Of a stretch of 24,908 nucleotides of DNA, positions 14,221 to 22,377 are shown in pieces. The stretch's first letter is position 1. The number at the start of each line of letters is the position of its first letter. The translations under genes were made by a program, and so were the position numbers. This DNA is from Petrotoga sp. UBA5851 (lineage in GTDB: Bacteria > Thermotogota > Thermotogae > Petrotogales > Petrotogaceae), in the NCBI GenBank assembly GCA_002431635.1, contig DJGH01000029.1, positions 13,518 through 38,425 of the forward strand, read 5' to 3'. The notes beneath the pieces are model-generated. The model was not told the DNA's origin. It saw nothing but the letters and a program-made list of their open reading frames with translations, and searched no databases.

Positions 14221-16050
14221 CTATTTTTTTTCATCTTCTTCATCACCAATTCTAAGCAATGCAAGGAAAGCTTCCTGAGGTATATCTACGGTTCCTATGG
14301 CTCTCATTCTCTTTTTTCCTTCCTTCTGCTTTTCAAGCAGTTTCATCTTTCGGGTTACATCTCCTCCGTAGCATTTTGCAAGTACATCTTTTCTGAAAGC
14401 TTTTATAGTTGAGCGGGCTATGATCTTGCCGTCTGCGTATGCCTGAATAGGTATTTCAAACTGATGCCTGGGAATAAGATCCGGAAGCTTGTCAACTACC
14501 TTGCGGGCAGTATCGTAGGCTTTTGATCTGTGTTCTATAAAAGAAAGAGCATCTATCGACTCTTTGTTTACAAATATCGTTATTTTTACCAAATCTGACT
14601 TTCTGTACTCAAGTATTTCATAGTCCATGGATGCATAACCACGGCTTATGGCTTTCATTTTATCAAAAAAATCAAATATCAGCTCGGCCAGAGGAATTTC
14701 AAAATGAAGGACCACTCTGTTTTTTCCGGCATTGGATACTGAGATGAAATTACCTCTTTTTTCAATCTGGGCAAGATTTATAAGACTTCCCATATAATCG
14801 GGTGGAGTTATTATATCTAATTTGGCATATGGCTCATAAACCTCATCTATTCTATCCTGTAAAGGAAATTCAGCAGGATTGTTTATCTCAATTGTCTCAC
14901 CGTTCTTAAGCTTGGCTCTGTAAACTACACTTGGAGCGGTAAGAATAACGCTTATTTCAAACTCTCTTTCAAGACGTTCCCTCACCACATCCATATGAAG
15001 AAGACCCAAAAACCCACACCTGAACCCAAACCCCATTGCAGGAGAGTTTTCAATGGAATAAACAAGGGAAGTATCGTTAAGATTGAGTTTATCTATTGAT
15101 TTTCTTAGTTCCTCAAAATATTCGGGCAGTCCTGGGTAGAGACCGGCAAATACGTTCGGCTTAACTTCCTTATACCCAGCAAGAGGCTTATCAATAGGAT
15201 TTTGAGTATTAGTAATGGTATCACCAACTTTAGCTTCCTGAAGATCTTTTATCCCCGCAACAATATATCCTACTTCTCCTGCCCAAAGCATGTCAGTTTC
15301 CTCCATCTGTGGGTGAAAAAGACCTACTTCGAGTACTTCATAGTCCATTTGCGATACCATAAACTTTACCTTGTCCCCTTTTTTCATGGATCCTGAAAAA
15401 ATTCGCGTATAAACTATAATCCCCTTATATTTGTCATATTGTGCATCAAAAATAAGAGCTTTAAGCTTTTCCGAAGAACTGCCTTTGGACGAAGGAGAAG
15501 GTATCTTTTTTACTATAGATTCAAGAAGGTCATCAATACCGATTCCGGTTCTCGCACTTACAAGAAGCACATCCTTCTGTTCTATACCTATAAGATCATC
15601 AAGTTCCAAAAGAGACTCCTCAATATTGGCATTTGGCAAATCAATTTTATTTAATATGGGAATAATCTCAAGATCGTTTTCAATAGCTAAGTATGTATTG
15701 GTAACCGTCTGAGCCTCAACCCCCTGGGATGCATCAACTAAAAGCACAGCACCTTCACACGCAGCAAGGCTTCTTGAAACTTCGTAATTAAAATCGACAT
15801 GACCAGGAGTATCGATTATATTTATCTCATACCTATTTCCGTCGGTAGAATCATAAAATATCTTTACAGGTTTGGCTTTTATTGTAATTCCACGCTCACT
15901 TTCAATATCCATGGAATCCATAAACTGATCTTTCATCTTCCTCAATTCAATTGTTTTAGTTTTTTCCAAAATTCTATCCACCAAAGTTGTTTTCCCATGG
16001 TCAATATGTGCTATAATAGAAATGTTCCTTATAAGTTCCGGATTATACAA
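14221..16050 (-). CDS. lepA: Elongation factor 4 (LepA), ribosome back-translocase GTPase
   Basis: This 609-residue translational GTPase acts on stalled or mistranslocated ribosomes. The G-domain shows AHIDHGKTT (14-22), the RGIT switch I, DTPGH and NKID. The LepA-specific C-terminal domain is present: the RSKAYDTARKVVDKLPDLIP region, then IQAYADGKIIARSTIKAFR, CYGGDVTRKMKLLEKQKEGK and the VDIPQEAFLALL end. I choose TTG at 16050 as start: GGAGGTG (16057-16063) is six bases before it, while a possible TTG at 16071 lies upstream of that box. The encoded start, MYNPELIRNISIIAH, matches the family. It is divergent from rpmE. Confidence 0.97.
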   Translation of the reverse strand: MYNPELIRNISIIAHIDHGKTTLVDRILEKTKTIELRKMKDQFMDSMDIESERGITIKAKPVKIFYDSTDGNRYEINIIDTPGHVDFNYEVSRSLAACEGAVLLVDASQGVEAQTVTNTYLAIENDLEIIPILNKIDLPNANIEESLLELDDLIGIEQKDVLLVSARTGIGIDDLLESIVKKIPSPSSKGSSSEKLKALIFDAQYDKYKGIIVYTRIFSGSMKKGDKVKFMVSQMDYEVLEVGLFHPQMEETDMLWAGEVGYIVAGIKDLQEAKVGDTITNTQNPIDKPLAGYKEVKPNVFAGLYPGLPEYFEELRKSIDKLNLNDTSLVYSIENSPAMGFGFRCGFLGLLHMDVVRERLEREFEISVILTAPSVVYRAKLKNGETIEINNPAEFPLQDRIDEVYEPYAKLDIITPPDYMGSLINLAQIEKRGNFISVSNAGKNRVVLHFEIPLAELIFDFFDKMKAISRGYASMDYEILEYRKSDLVKITIFVNKESIDALSFIEHRSKAYDTARKVVDKLPDLIPRHQFEIPIQAYADGKIIARSTIKAFRKDVLAKCYGGDVTRKMKLLEKQKEGKKRMRAIGTVDIPQEAFLALLRIGDEEDEKK

Positions 16051-16090
16051 AACAGACACCTCCAAGTGCAACCAGAATTATGACAGAATA

Positions 16091-16099
16091 ATTATAGCA
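16091..16099 (-). promoter_or_regulatory. Extended -10 promoter for lepA
   Basis: On the minus strand the sequence reads TGCTATAAT, an extended -10 about 40 bases upstream of the TTG start. No convincing -35 hexamer is seen at the usual distance. Confidence 0.5.
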
Positions 16100-16181
16100 A
16101 AAAATAATTAAAAATAGAATATTCTTAGAGGTAATGCTTATATTTTCAACGTTAAGTTGACATTAAGCTTTTGTTTGTATC

Positions 16182-16211
16182 TTGACACAAGAAAAATCAT
16201 TGTGTTATAAT
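16182..16211 (+). promoter_or_regulatory. Promoter of rpmE with overlapping inverted repeats
   Basis: TTGACA (16182-16187) and TATAAT (16206-16211) are 18 bases apart, the -10 being extended (TGTTATAAT). ACACAA (16185-16190) and TTGTGT (16200-16205) form an inverted repeat across the spacer, and GTGTTATAATAACAC is itself a palindrome over the -10. These could be an operator. Confidence 0.7.
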
Positions 16212-16249
16212 AACACGGAAATCAAAAATAACCAAGAGGTGGAAAAAGA

Positions 16250-16459
16250 ATGAAAAAAGGGATTCATCCTGAGATGAAGTTTATCACTGTAAAATGTGCC
16301 TGTGGAGCAGAACATAAGATATATTCCACTGTTGATACTTTCAGGCTTGATGTTTGTTCCAAGTGTCATCCTTTCTTCAAGGGCGAGATAGGTTCTCAGA
16401 TTCTAGACACAGAAGGAAGAGTAAAGAAGTTCAACAACAGATACAAGAATTTTGCTTAG
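16250..16459 (+). CDS. rpmE: Ribosomal protein bL31, zinc-binding form
   Basis: This is the 69-residue large-subunit ribosomal protein L31. It begins MKKGIHPEM and carries the zinc ligands Cys16, Cys18, Cys36 and Cys39 in CACG and CSKCHPF, so it is the C+ form that stores zinc, as opposed to the C- paralogue made under zinc starvation. Length and the FNNRYKNF end are normal. AGAGGTGG lies seven bases before the ATG. It has a strong promoter of its own and ends in a terminator, so it is mainly a single-gene transcript, possibly with some read-through into the S1 gene. Confidence 0.97.
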   Translation: MKKGIHPEMKFITVKCACGAEHKIYSTVDTFRLDVCSKCHPFFKGEIGSQILDTEGRVKKFNNRYKNFA

Positions 16460-16467
16460 GCATAATC

Positions 16468-16492
16468 AAGGGAGATTTTATCTCCCTTTTTT
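16468..16492 (+). terminator. Terminator of rpmE
   Basis: AAGGGAGA, loop TTTTA, TCTCCCTT followed by a T tract; nine bases after the stop codon. Confidence 0.9.
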
Positions 16493-16495
16493 GGC

Positions 16496-16682
16496 TCAAA
16501 TTTCATAAAATTTGAAAAGCTTAGATGTTGCCAGCCTTGCAGTTCTTTCGGAATTTCTGGCAATCTCAAATAAAAAAACACTTGGAGGTGACAAACCATA
16601 GCCTGGACCCGGGCCGTTTAAACGTATCATGACTTCGCAAGGTTATCGTGAAAAATCTTAAAAAGAAGGGCAGGGAATCATA
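16496..16682 (+). promoter_or_regulatory. Structured leader of the S1-domain gene
   Basis: The gap holds several inverted repeats in order. TCAAATTT/AAATTTGA (16496-16515) is exact. TTGCCAG/CTGGCAA (16528-16563) is exact. A GC-rich island follows (16601-16616), and then TCATGA/TCGTGA around a CTT-CGC-AAG loop (16628-16650). GGAGGTGA at 16584-16591 looks like a ribosome binding site but no normal start follows at the right distance. Two tiny frames overlap by ATGA: GTG 16588-16632 and ATG 16629-16661. No promoter was recognised. It may be a cis-regulatory RNA; I cannot match it to a known class. Confidence 0.4.
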
Positions 16683-17057
16683 GTGGTAAAGGGTATCGAA
16701 TCAGGAGAAACAGTAAAGGCAAAAGTAGTTGATATTAAAAAGTTTGGGGCATTTGTTAAACTCGACAACGGAGAAGAAGGATTCATACACATTTCTAAGA
16801 TTTCCAAGAACTATGTAAAGAACATCTCTGATTTTCTTCAGGTTGGTCAGGAGATTGAAGGCAGAATAATTGGCACAACCAAAGACGGTAAGTACGAGCT
16901 ATCCTTGAAGGAGGGATCTGTACCTGAGGATACTTCGAAAGAAACGAATGAGGAGTTTGAAAAGAAACTTAGCCAGTTTATGAGAGACAGTGAAAAGAAG
17001 ATTTCGGAGTATAATAAGCATCTTGAGAAAAAACGTGGTGTTTCGAAAAGAAGATAA
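16683..17057 (+). CDS. S1 RNA-binding domain protein
   Basis: This 124-residue protein has one S1 (OB-fold) domain at about residues 6-75: GETVKAKVVDIKKFGAFVKL, then EEGFIHISKIS, VGQEIEGRII and KYELSLK are the usual strand pattern. The rest (about 88-124) is charged and helical, rich in Lys and Glu, probably a coiled or ribosome-binding tail. This layout is that of the YabR/YugI-type single-S1 proteins of Firmicutes, thought to act on ribosomes or RNA. The GTG start has AGGGA six bases upstream. A terminator follows, so it is separate from hisS. Confidence 0.85.
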   Translation: MVKGIESGETVKAKVVDIKKFGAFVKLDNGEEGFIHISKISKNYVKNISDFLQVGQEIEGRIIGTTKDGKYELSLKEGSVPEDTSKETNEEFEKKLSQFMRDSEKKISEYNKHLEKKRGVSKRR

Positions 17058-17085
17058 TAAAAGATAATTCAAACATAGACTTACC

Positions 17086-17112
17086 AGGGAGCCGGCGGCT
17101 CCCTTTTGTGTT
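17086..17112 (+). terminator. Terminator after the S1-domain gene
   Basis: AGGGAGCC, loop GGC, GGCTCCCT then TTTTGTGTT. It abuts the hisS promoter region. Confidence 0.9.
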
Positions 17113-17132
17113 ATAATAGAAACTGATATAAT
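17109..17132 (+). promoter_or_regulatory. Two extended -10 elements upstream of hisS
   Basis: TGTTATAAT (17109-17117) and TGATATAAT (17124-17132) lie in tandem, 15 bases apart. Neither has a strong -35. They would drive hisS and the glycan genes behind it. Confidence 0.5.
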
Positions 17133-17137
17133 TTTTT

Positions 17138-17176
17138 AGGAGGTGAAGTTCAAGTAACTCTTGAACGAACAATGTG
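17138..17176 (+). promoter_or_regulatory. hisS ribosome binding site with a spacer hairpin
   Basis: AGGAGGTG (17138-17145) is 28 bases from the only in-frame start, GTG 17174, because an in-frame TGA lies at 17162-17164. The spacer contains a perfect hairpin GTTCAAG, TAACT, CTTGAAC (17148-17166). Folding it leaves nine unpaired bases between box and start, a normal distance. Confidence 0.65.
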
Positions 17177-18445
17177 GACGAGTATAAAAGAATAAAAGGC
17201 ACTCAGGATATATACGGTTCGGAGATAGATTATTGGAATCAGGTTGAAAAAACTGCTAAAAGCATTCTTGAAAAATATGCTTTTAAAGAGTTGCGGACAC
17301 CTATAATTGAACCTACAGAACTCTTTAACAGAGGAATAGGAAATGAAACAGACATAGTAAAAAAGGAAATGTATACTTTTGAAGATAAAGGCGGACGGTC
17401 AATTACTCTGCGCCCAGAAGGAACAGCGCCTGCTGTAAGGGCATATATTGAAAATTCTATGATAAACTCCGGACTTCCAATAAAACTTTTCTATTTTGGC
17501 CCGATGTTCAGATATGAAAAGCCACAGTCAGGAAGATTAAGACAGTTCCATCAGTTCGGAGCTGAGATCTTTGGAAGCGACTACCCTCTTGCAGATGCCG
17601 AGATAATAATAATGCTCAACAACATTTTATCTTCTGTCGGACTCAGGAATTACAGACTTAAAATTAACAGTGTCGGCTGTCCAAAATGCAGAGCAGAATA
17701 CAGAAAAGCACTCAAGGAATACTTTGGAAAGTATCTCGGCGAAATGTGTGAAGACTGCCAGTCAAGATACGAGAAAAATCCGATGAGACTTCTCGACTGT
17801 AAGGTTCAAAAGGACAAAGAATATGCAAGAGAGGCACCTTCAATACTTGATTATCTTTGTGAAGAATGCAGGGATCATTTTGCGAACGTTAAAAAATATC
17901 TCGATCTTTCACATGTGATATATGAAGTCGATTCACGTATAGTCCGCGGTCTTGATTATTATACCAAAACTGCCTTTGAGTTTGAGCATTTGGATCTTGG
18001 TGCACAAGCTGTAATTGCAGGAGGAGGAAGATATGACGGATTGGTTGAGGAGATAGGAGGACCAAGCACTCCTTCGGTGGGATTTGGTATGGGAGTCGAA
18101 AGGGTTATACTTGCAATGAAAGCTGAAAAAGTTCAGTTTTTATGCGAAAACGACGTGGATGTTTATATAGTGCATTCTGGAAAAGGAACAGAGGAGCAAG
18201 CACTTGAGCTTACAAGCAAATTGAGAAGCGATGGCATAAAAGCATATATAAGTGTTGTAAAAAGGAACATGAGTGGTCAGTTCAAGCATGCAAACAAAAT
18301 TGGTGCCAGACTAAGCATAGTTATAGGTGAAGATGAGCTTACCAATAACTTTTATACAGTAAAAAACATGGTAACCGGTGATCAGAGCCAGGTTGAAAAA
18401 GAATGGGTAACGGATATAATAAAGGAAAAACTGGAGGGGATCTGA
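17174..18445 (+). CDS. hisS: Histidine-tRNA ligase
   Basis: This 423-residue class II aminoacyl-tRNA synthetase charges tRNA-His. It begins with the family stretch YKRIKGTQDIYG. Motif 2 is MFRYEKPQSGRLRQFHQFG, the histidine-specific loops are RGLDYYTKTAFEF and AGGRYDGL, and motif 3 is VGFGMGVERVILAM. The C-terminal anticodon-binding domain starts near residue 325 (VDVYIVHSG). Four Cys in CPKC and CEDC (about 170-196), plus CEEC, form a Cys-rich insertion seen in many bacterial HisRS. The GTG start is the first possible one in frame. It heads the operon; the next gene starts one base after its stop. Confidence 0.97.
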   Translation: MDEYKRIKGTQDIYGSEIDYWNQVEKTAKSILEKYAFKELRTPIIEPTELFNRGIGNETDIVKKEMYTFEDKGGRSITLRPEGTAPAVRAYIENSMINSGLPIKLFYFGPMFRYEKPQSGRLRQFHQFGAEIFGSDYPLADAEIIIMLNNILSSVGLRNYRLKINSVGCPKCRAEYRKALKEYFGKYLGEMCEDCQSRYEKNPMRLLDCKVQKDKEYAREAPSILDYLCEECRDHFANVKKYLDLSHVIYEVDSRIVRGLDYYTKTAFEFEHLDLGAQAVIAGGGRYDGLVEEIGGPSTPSVGFGMGVERVILAMKAEKVQFLCENDVDVYIVHSGKGTEEQALELTSKLRSDGIKAYISVVKRNMSGQFKHANKIGARLSIVIGEDELTNNFYTVKNMVTGDQSQVEKEWVTDIIKEKLEGI

Positions 18446-18446
18446 T

Positions 18447-19274
18447 TTGCTTTTATTAAGACCCATCTTGGTCTTTGTCGGAATGGTTTTTTCATACATA
18501 CCGTATCTGCAGTTTGTTGGTCTTGCAATAGTTATGTTTATTTACCATACTCTGATAAAAAACCGTAACGAGCATATTCAGCGGATGGAAACAGTCTATA
18601 AGGCGAATAACTGGGAATTTCCGCTTAAAAAAGACAACAGCGGATTTCTCTGGTTTATAATTTATATTATCTCTATGGGCACAATCATGGTGCTTTCAAA
18701 CATGATAATGCCACAGGTTCTTGAACTCTCTGCCCAGGAAATAGAAAATTTTGTGCTTCCTCAATGGCAGGTTTATACATTCATCGGCTGTGGTTTTATG
18801 GTTATGGTATCTTATGTTCTCATGATAAACCGTATAGTAAAGGATCAGTGGATGCTTCAGGAATCAGAGATACGATACGGAATAGTAAAGGACAGGATCA
18901 TAAACTACCGTGACGGCACCTTTGCCATCATACTCAGAATAGTAACCTTTAATTTCTATGAATGGTATCTTCTTTATGTTCTTTTAAGAGAAACTGCATA
19001 TCATTACTTTGAAGACGGTACTGCCAGCGACAAGTACACCCAGGCCATAAAAAGTAATCAAACTATTGATCCCCAAATTATAGATCCGCCAGAAGACAGT
19101 TATGACCTGTTGCTCAAAGAACTTAGCACCATAGGCGACGAAGAAAGATTTAGCATAATCTTCAGGAAAGTAACAGCTATGGAAAAAGAAAAAGCTTTGC
19201 TTATACTAAACAGACTTCTTCAGGAAAATAAGATAACTCAAAAAGAGTATTCCAGAATTGAAGAATTCATCTAG
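18447..19274 (+). CDS. Four-TM membrane protein of unknown function
   Basis: This 275-residue protein starts at TTG with GGAGGGG seven bases upstream. Hydrophobic segments lie at about 5-36, 67-90, 105-127 and 157-180. The region around 143-190 (YGIVKDRIINYRDGTFAIILR, then FNFYEWYLLYVLL) faintly resembles DUF4234-type membrane proteins, which I offer only as a hint. The last 70 residues are soluble and helical; the end EKALLILNRLLQENKITQKEYSRIEEF looks like a short oligomerisation domain of the SHOCT kind, again by pattern only. It sits between hisS and the glycan genes with gaps of one and nine bases, so it is co-transcribed, but nothing in it points to glycan work. Confidence 0.7.
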   Translation: MLLLRPILVFVGMVFSYIPYLQFVGLAIVMFIYHTLIKNRNEHIQRMETVYKANNWEFPLKKDNSGFLWFIIYIISMGTIMVLSNMIMPQVLELSAQEIENFVLPQWQVYTFIGCGFMVMVSYVLMINRIVKDQWMLQESEIRYGIVKDRIINYRDGTFAIILRIVTFNFYEWYLLYVLLRETAYHYFEDGTASDKYTQAIKSNQTIDPQIIDPPEDSYDLLLKELSTIGDEERFSIIFRKVTAMEKEKALLILNRLLQENKITQKEYSRIEEFI

Positions 19275-19283
19275 GGGGAAAAA

Positions 19284-20543
19284 ATGCTTATACCGCTTTC
19301 TAATCCTGATATAACTGAAAAAGAAAAAAGTACGGTTATGCAAGTACTTGATTCGCCTGATTTAGCACTAGGTCCTTACCTAAAAAAGTTTGAGGATTCT
19401 TTTAGTAGCTACACTGGGTTAAAGTACGCTTTGGGAGTCAACAGCGGCACTTCGGCGCTTCATATTATCCTCAGATCAATGGGTTTTGCGAAGGGACATG
19501 GAATGCTGACTACTCCATTTACATTTGTAGCTTCAGCAAACGTAGCTGTTTATGAACATGGTGATCCTGTTTTTATAGATATAGATCCCTATAATTACAA
19601 TATATCAATCGATAAACTCAACCGTTTTTTTGAAGGAACCTACAGACCATCTAAAAATCATATAAAAACAGATTTTTTAATGGCTGTAGATGTTTTTTCG
19701 TTGCCGCTTGACTGGGATAAAATAAGAATTCCCAGTGAGATTAAGGTGATTGAAGATTCCTGTGAAGCTTTGGGCGCAGAATATAAAAACAAAAAAGCCG
19801 GCACCTTCGGATTGGCAGGAGCTTTTGCCTTTTACCCTAACAAACAGATTACTACGGGAGAAGGCGGAATAATAGTAACAGATGATGAAGGTATTTACAA
19901 GGCTGTAAAGTCTATGTCAAACCAGGGACGCGGTGAAAGCGGAGCCTGGCTCGAGCATGTCCGGCTGGGTTACAACTACAGGATGGATGAAATGTCAGCC
20001 GCTTTAGGATACTGTCAGATGACAAGACTGGATGAGATACTTGACAAACGCAAATCAGCAGCTGACAGATATAGAAAACTTTTTGAAGGAAACAGTTTTT
20101 TTGTTTGTCCTACGGTTCCTGACTATGTAACTAGGGAAAGCTGGTTTGTTTACGTTGTAAGAATAAATATAGCATGGATTTCAAAACTTTTGGGTTTGCC
20201 TAACTGGATAAGCACCTATCAGATGCCTGACATTATAGAACATAAAAACCGTGAAGAATGGTATACTTATCTTAAAAAAGCACGGACAGTTCTTGATTCT
20301 TTGCTCGAAAAACTTTCAAAAAAAGGTGTTCAGGCAAGAAATTATTTTTCTCCAGTACATCTTCAGAAGTTTTACAAAGATCTTTATGGATATGAAGAGG
20401 GTGATTTTCCGTACACTGAACTTACTTCCTGTCTGACGGTAGCTATTCCATTTTTTTCAAATATAACCTTGGAACAGCAGGAGTATGTGGTTAAAAGCAT
20501 TACCGAATCTGCTTTGGAGCTACAAAATGAAGTACATGGCTAA
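19284..20543 (+). CDS. DegT/DnrJ/EryC1-type PLP aminotransferase
   Basis: This 419-residue PLP enzyme of the sugar aminotransferase family transfers an amino group to a nucleotide-linked ketosugar. Seen are GVNSGTSALHI (51-61), the ring-stacking region EDSCEALGAEY with Asp158, and the Schiff-base lysine Lys187 in YPNKQITTGEGG. NYRMDEMSAALG (231-241) is the family dimer motif. An extra segment at about 295-335 (SKLLGLPNWIS to YTYLKK) enlarges it over the usual 370 residues. The start has GGGGG just upstream. It is followed directly by a dehydratase of the type that makes 4-keto sugars, so the two probably act in sequence on UDP-GlcNAc or a relative. The exact product cannot be read. Confidence 0.87.
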   Translation: MLIPLSNPDITEKEKSTVMQVLDSPDLALGPYLKKFEDSFSSYTGLKYALGVNSGTSALHIILRSMGFAKGHGMLTTPFTFVASANVAVYEHGDPVFIDIDPYNYNISIDKLNRFFEGTYRPSKNHIKTDFLMAVDVFSLPLDWDKIRIPSEIKVIEDSCEALGAEYKNKKAGTFGLAGAFAFYPNKQITTGEGGIIVTDDEGIYKAVKSMSNQGRGESGAWLEHVRLGYNYRMDEMSAALGYCQMTRLDEILDKRKSAADRYRKLFEGNSFFVCPTVPDYVTRESWFVYVVRINIAWISKLLGLPNWISTYQMPDIIEHKNREEWYTYLKKARTVLDSLLEKLSKKGVQARNYFSPVHLQKFYKDLYGYEEGDFPYTELTSCLTVAIPFFSNITLEQQEYVVKSITESALELQNEVHG

Positions 20544-22377
20544 AAGGAAGCTTACACTTGTTTTAATTGATTACGCGTTGTTCGTCTGTGCGTATGCTAT
20601 ATCTATGTTCATACGTTTTCAGTTTGATTTTGCAGAGATGTCAAAATATATTTCGCCTATTTTTCTATATGCATTGATAATGGTTATTACTCTTTATCTA
20701 TCTAGGATATATGAGTCCATTTGGAGATTTGCAGCTTTACCACAGCTTTTACCTGTTTTTTATTCAGCCGGACTTGGCTTTCTTGTAAATCTTTTTGTTT
20801 TTGAATTTCTGAGGAGATACGTTACTTCTTTTTTTATACTTCCTTTTACCGTCAATGCAATTACATCGCTTACCGGAGTCATACTTATCGCATGGAGCAG
20901 AATTTATTGGTTTTCAAAGACTAACAAATCTTCTGTTAAAGAAACAGATAACAATATACTAATTATAGGAGCAGGAGAGATAGGTGTTCAGATCCTTGAT
21001 GAGTTTGAACGCAGACCCGGCGAAGGAACTGTTGCCGGTTTTCTTGATTATGACTATGATAAAATAGGAAGATCAATACGGGGATATAAAGTTTTTGATG
21101 TACCTGAAAATACAATGAAATACATAGATCTGCTCAAAATAAAAGAGGTAATTGTTGCAATTTCAAATATAACTTCTGCCGACCTTAGAAAGCTTCTTGG
21201 CTTCATTGATACAAAAAAAGTACGGGTACGAATTCTGCCAGGAATGTTTGAAGTACTTAACAGCAAGGCTTCACTTGGTATACTGAGAGAAGTTGATGTA
21301 ACAGACCTTCTTGGAAGGAAAGAGGTAAAAGTTGATCTTAAAGAGATTTCAGAGTATATACATGGGAAAAATATTCTGATAACCGGCGCAGGAGGAAGTA
21401 TAGGCTCAGAAATATGCAGACAGGCTGCCGTATGTGCTCCTAAGGAGCTCTATATAATGGGAAGAGGCGAGAACAGTATATTTAACATAAAAAATGAACT
21501 GAACGAAAAGTTCCCGCAGGTGAAAATTACTGAAATAATCTGTGATATAACGGATGAAAAAAGGCTCAGAAAGATATTTGAACGTTTCAGCTTTGATGTA
21601 GTTTTTCATGCTGCGGCCCACAAACACGTTCCGCTAATGGAAAAAAATCCCACGGAAGCTTTCAAGGTAAATGTTCTTGGCACCTACTATCTTGCCAGCC
21701 TTGCAGTAAAATACAAAATAAAAAAATTTATCTTCATCTCCACAGACAAAGCTATAAAGCCTACGTCTATAATGGGCTGCTCTAAACGTTTTGCGGAAGA
21801 AGTAATCAGATCGTTTTCCAACAAAACTGATACTGTTTTTGGTATGGTACGTTTTGGAAATGTTGTTGGAAGCAGAGGAAGCGTGATACCTATATTCAAA
21901 AATCAGATTGCCAAGGGAGGACCGGTAAAAGTTACCGATCCACGAATGAAAAGGTACTTTATGACCATTCCAGAGGCAGTTACACTAGTATTACAGTGTA
22001 TGATATTTTCTTCAGGCGGAGAAGTTTTTATACTCGACATGGGAGAACCTATATTGATAGATAGCCTTGCCAGAGAGCTCATACGTCTGAGCGGTCTGGT
22101 TCCTGACCAGGACATAAAGATTGAGTATACCGGCATAAGACCAGGCGAAAAGCTTTATGAGGAGCTTCTCCTTAATGATGAGGGTTACCTCAAGACCAAC
22201 AATGAAAGAATATTTGTTGTAAACGCAAATCATAGCCTAAGCGAACAGGAAGTTGAAGTTATGGTAGGCAAGATAAGACAGTTTGTTGCCGATAGTGATT
22301 TCGAAGGTATAAACGGTCTTATACGAACTTATGTTCCGGATGCCGGGGCGGTGATAAAAGTTGAACAATCCTACTGA
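20527..22377 (+). CDS. Membrane-bound nucleotide-sugar 4,6-dehydratase (FlaA1/CapD/PglF type)
   Basis: This 616-residue long-form enzyme has four N-terminal membrane segments (about 9-30, 43-60, 76-94, 104-126), a first Rossmann fold (GAGEIGVQIL, 148-157) and the catalytic extended SDR domain. The latter has GAGGSIGSE (287-295), FHAAAHKHVPLMEKNP and the STDKAIKPTSIMGCSKR block, where Met takes the place of the usual catalytic Tyr and Lys420 follows; this is normal for the FlaA1/WbpM/PglF group. It should convert UDP-GlcNAc to a 4-keto-6-deoxy sugar at the inner membrane. I start at ATG 20527, with GGAG seven bases upstream; it overlaps the aminotransferase gene by 17 bases. An in-frame ATG at 20485 lacks a comparable site. 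Confidence 0.9.
   Translation: MKYMAKRKLTLVLIDYALFVCAYAISMFIRFQFDFAEMSKYISPIFLYALIMVITLYLSRIYESIWRFAALPQLLPVFYSAGLGFLVNLFVFEFLRRYVTSFFILPFTVNAITSLTGVILIAWSRIYWFSKTNKSSVKETDNNILIIGAGEIGVQILDEFERRPGEGTVAGFLDYDYDKIGRSIRGYKVFDVPENTMKYIDLLKIKEVIVAISNITSADLRKLLGFIDTKKVRVRILPGMFEVLNSKASLGILREVDVTDLLGRKEVKVDLKEISEYIHGKNILITGAGGSIGSEICRQAAVCAPKELYIMGRGENSIFNIKNELNEKFPQVKITEIICDITDEKRLRKIFERFSFDVVFHAAAHKHVPLMEKNPTEAFKVNVLGTYYLASLAVKYKIKKFIFISTDKAIKPTSIMGCSKRFAEEVIRSFSNKTDTVFGMVRFGNVVGSRGSVIPIFKNQIAKGGPVKVTDPRMKRYFMTIPEAVTLVLQCMIFSSGGEVFILDMGEPILIDSLARELIRLSGLVPDQDIKIEYTGIRPGEKLYEELLLNDEGYLKTNNERIFVVNANHSLSEQEVEVMVGKIRQFVADSDFEGINGLIRTYVPDAGAVIKVEQSY

Noticed and set aside
16528..16544. A 16-base stretch (TTGCCAGCCTTGCAGT) also present in the dehydratase gene near 21692-21707
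   Set aside because: One exact copy pair of this length is close to chance in a window of this size, and one copy is inside a conserved coding region.
16601..16650. tRNA-like or tmRNA-like fold in the S1 gene leader
   Set aside because: No acceptor stem or GGTTCGA-type T-arm could be drawn.
16588..16661. Two overlapping mini-frames as real peptides
   Set aside because: The first start overlaps its own ribosome binding site and the second has none; kept only as part of the leader finding.
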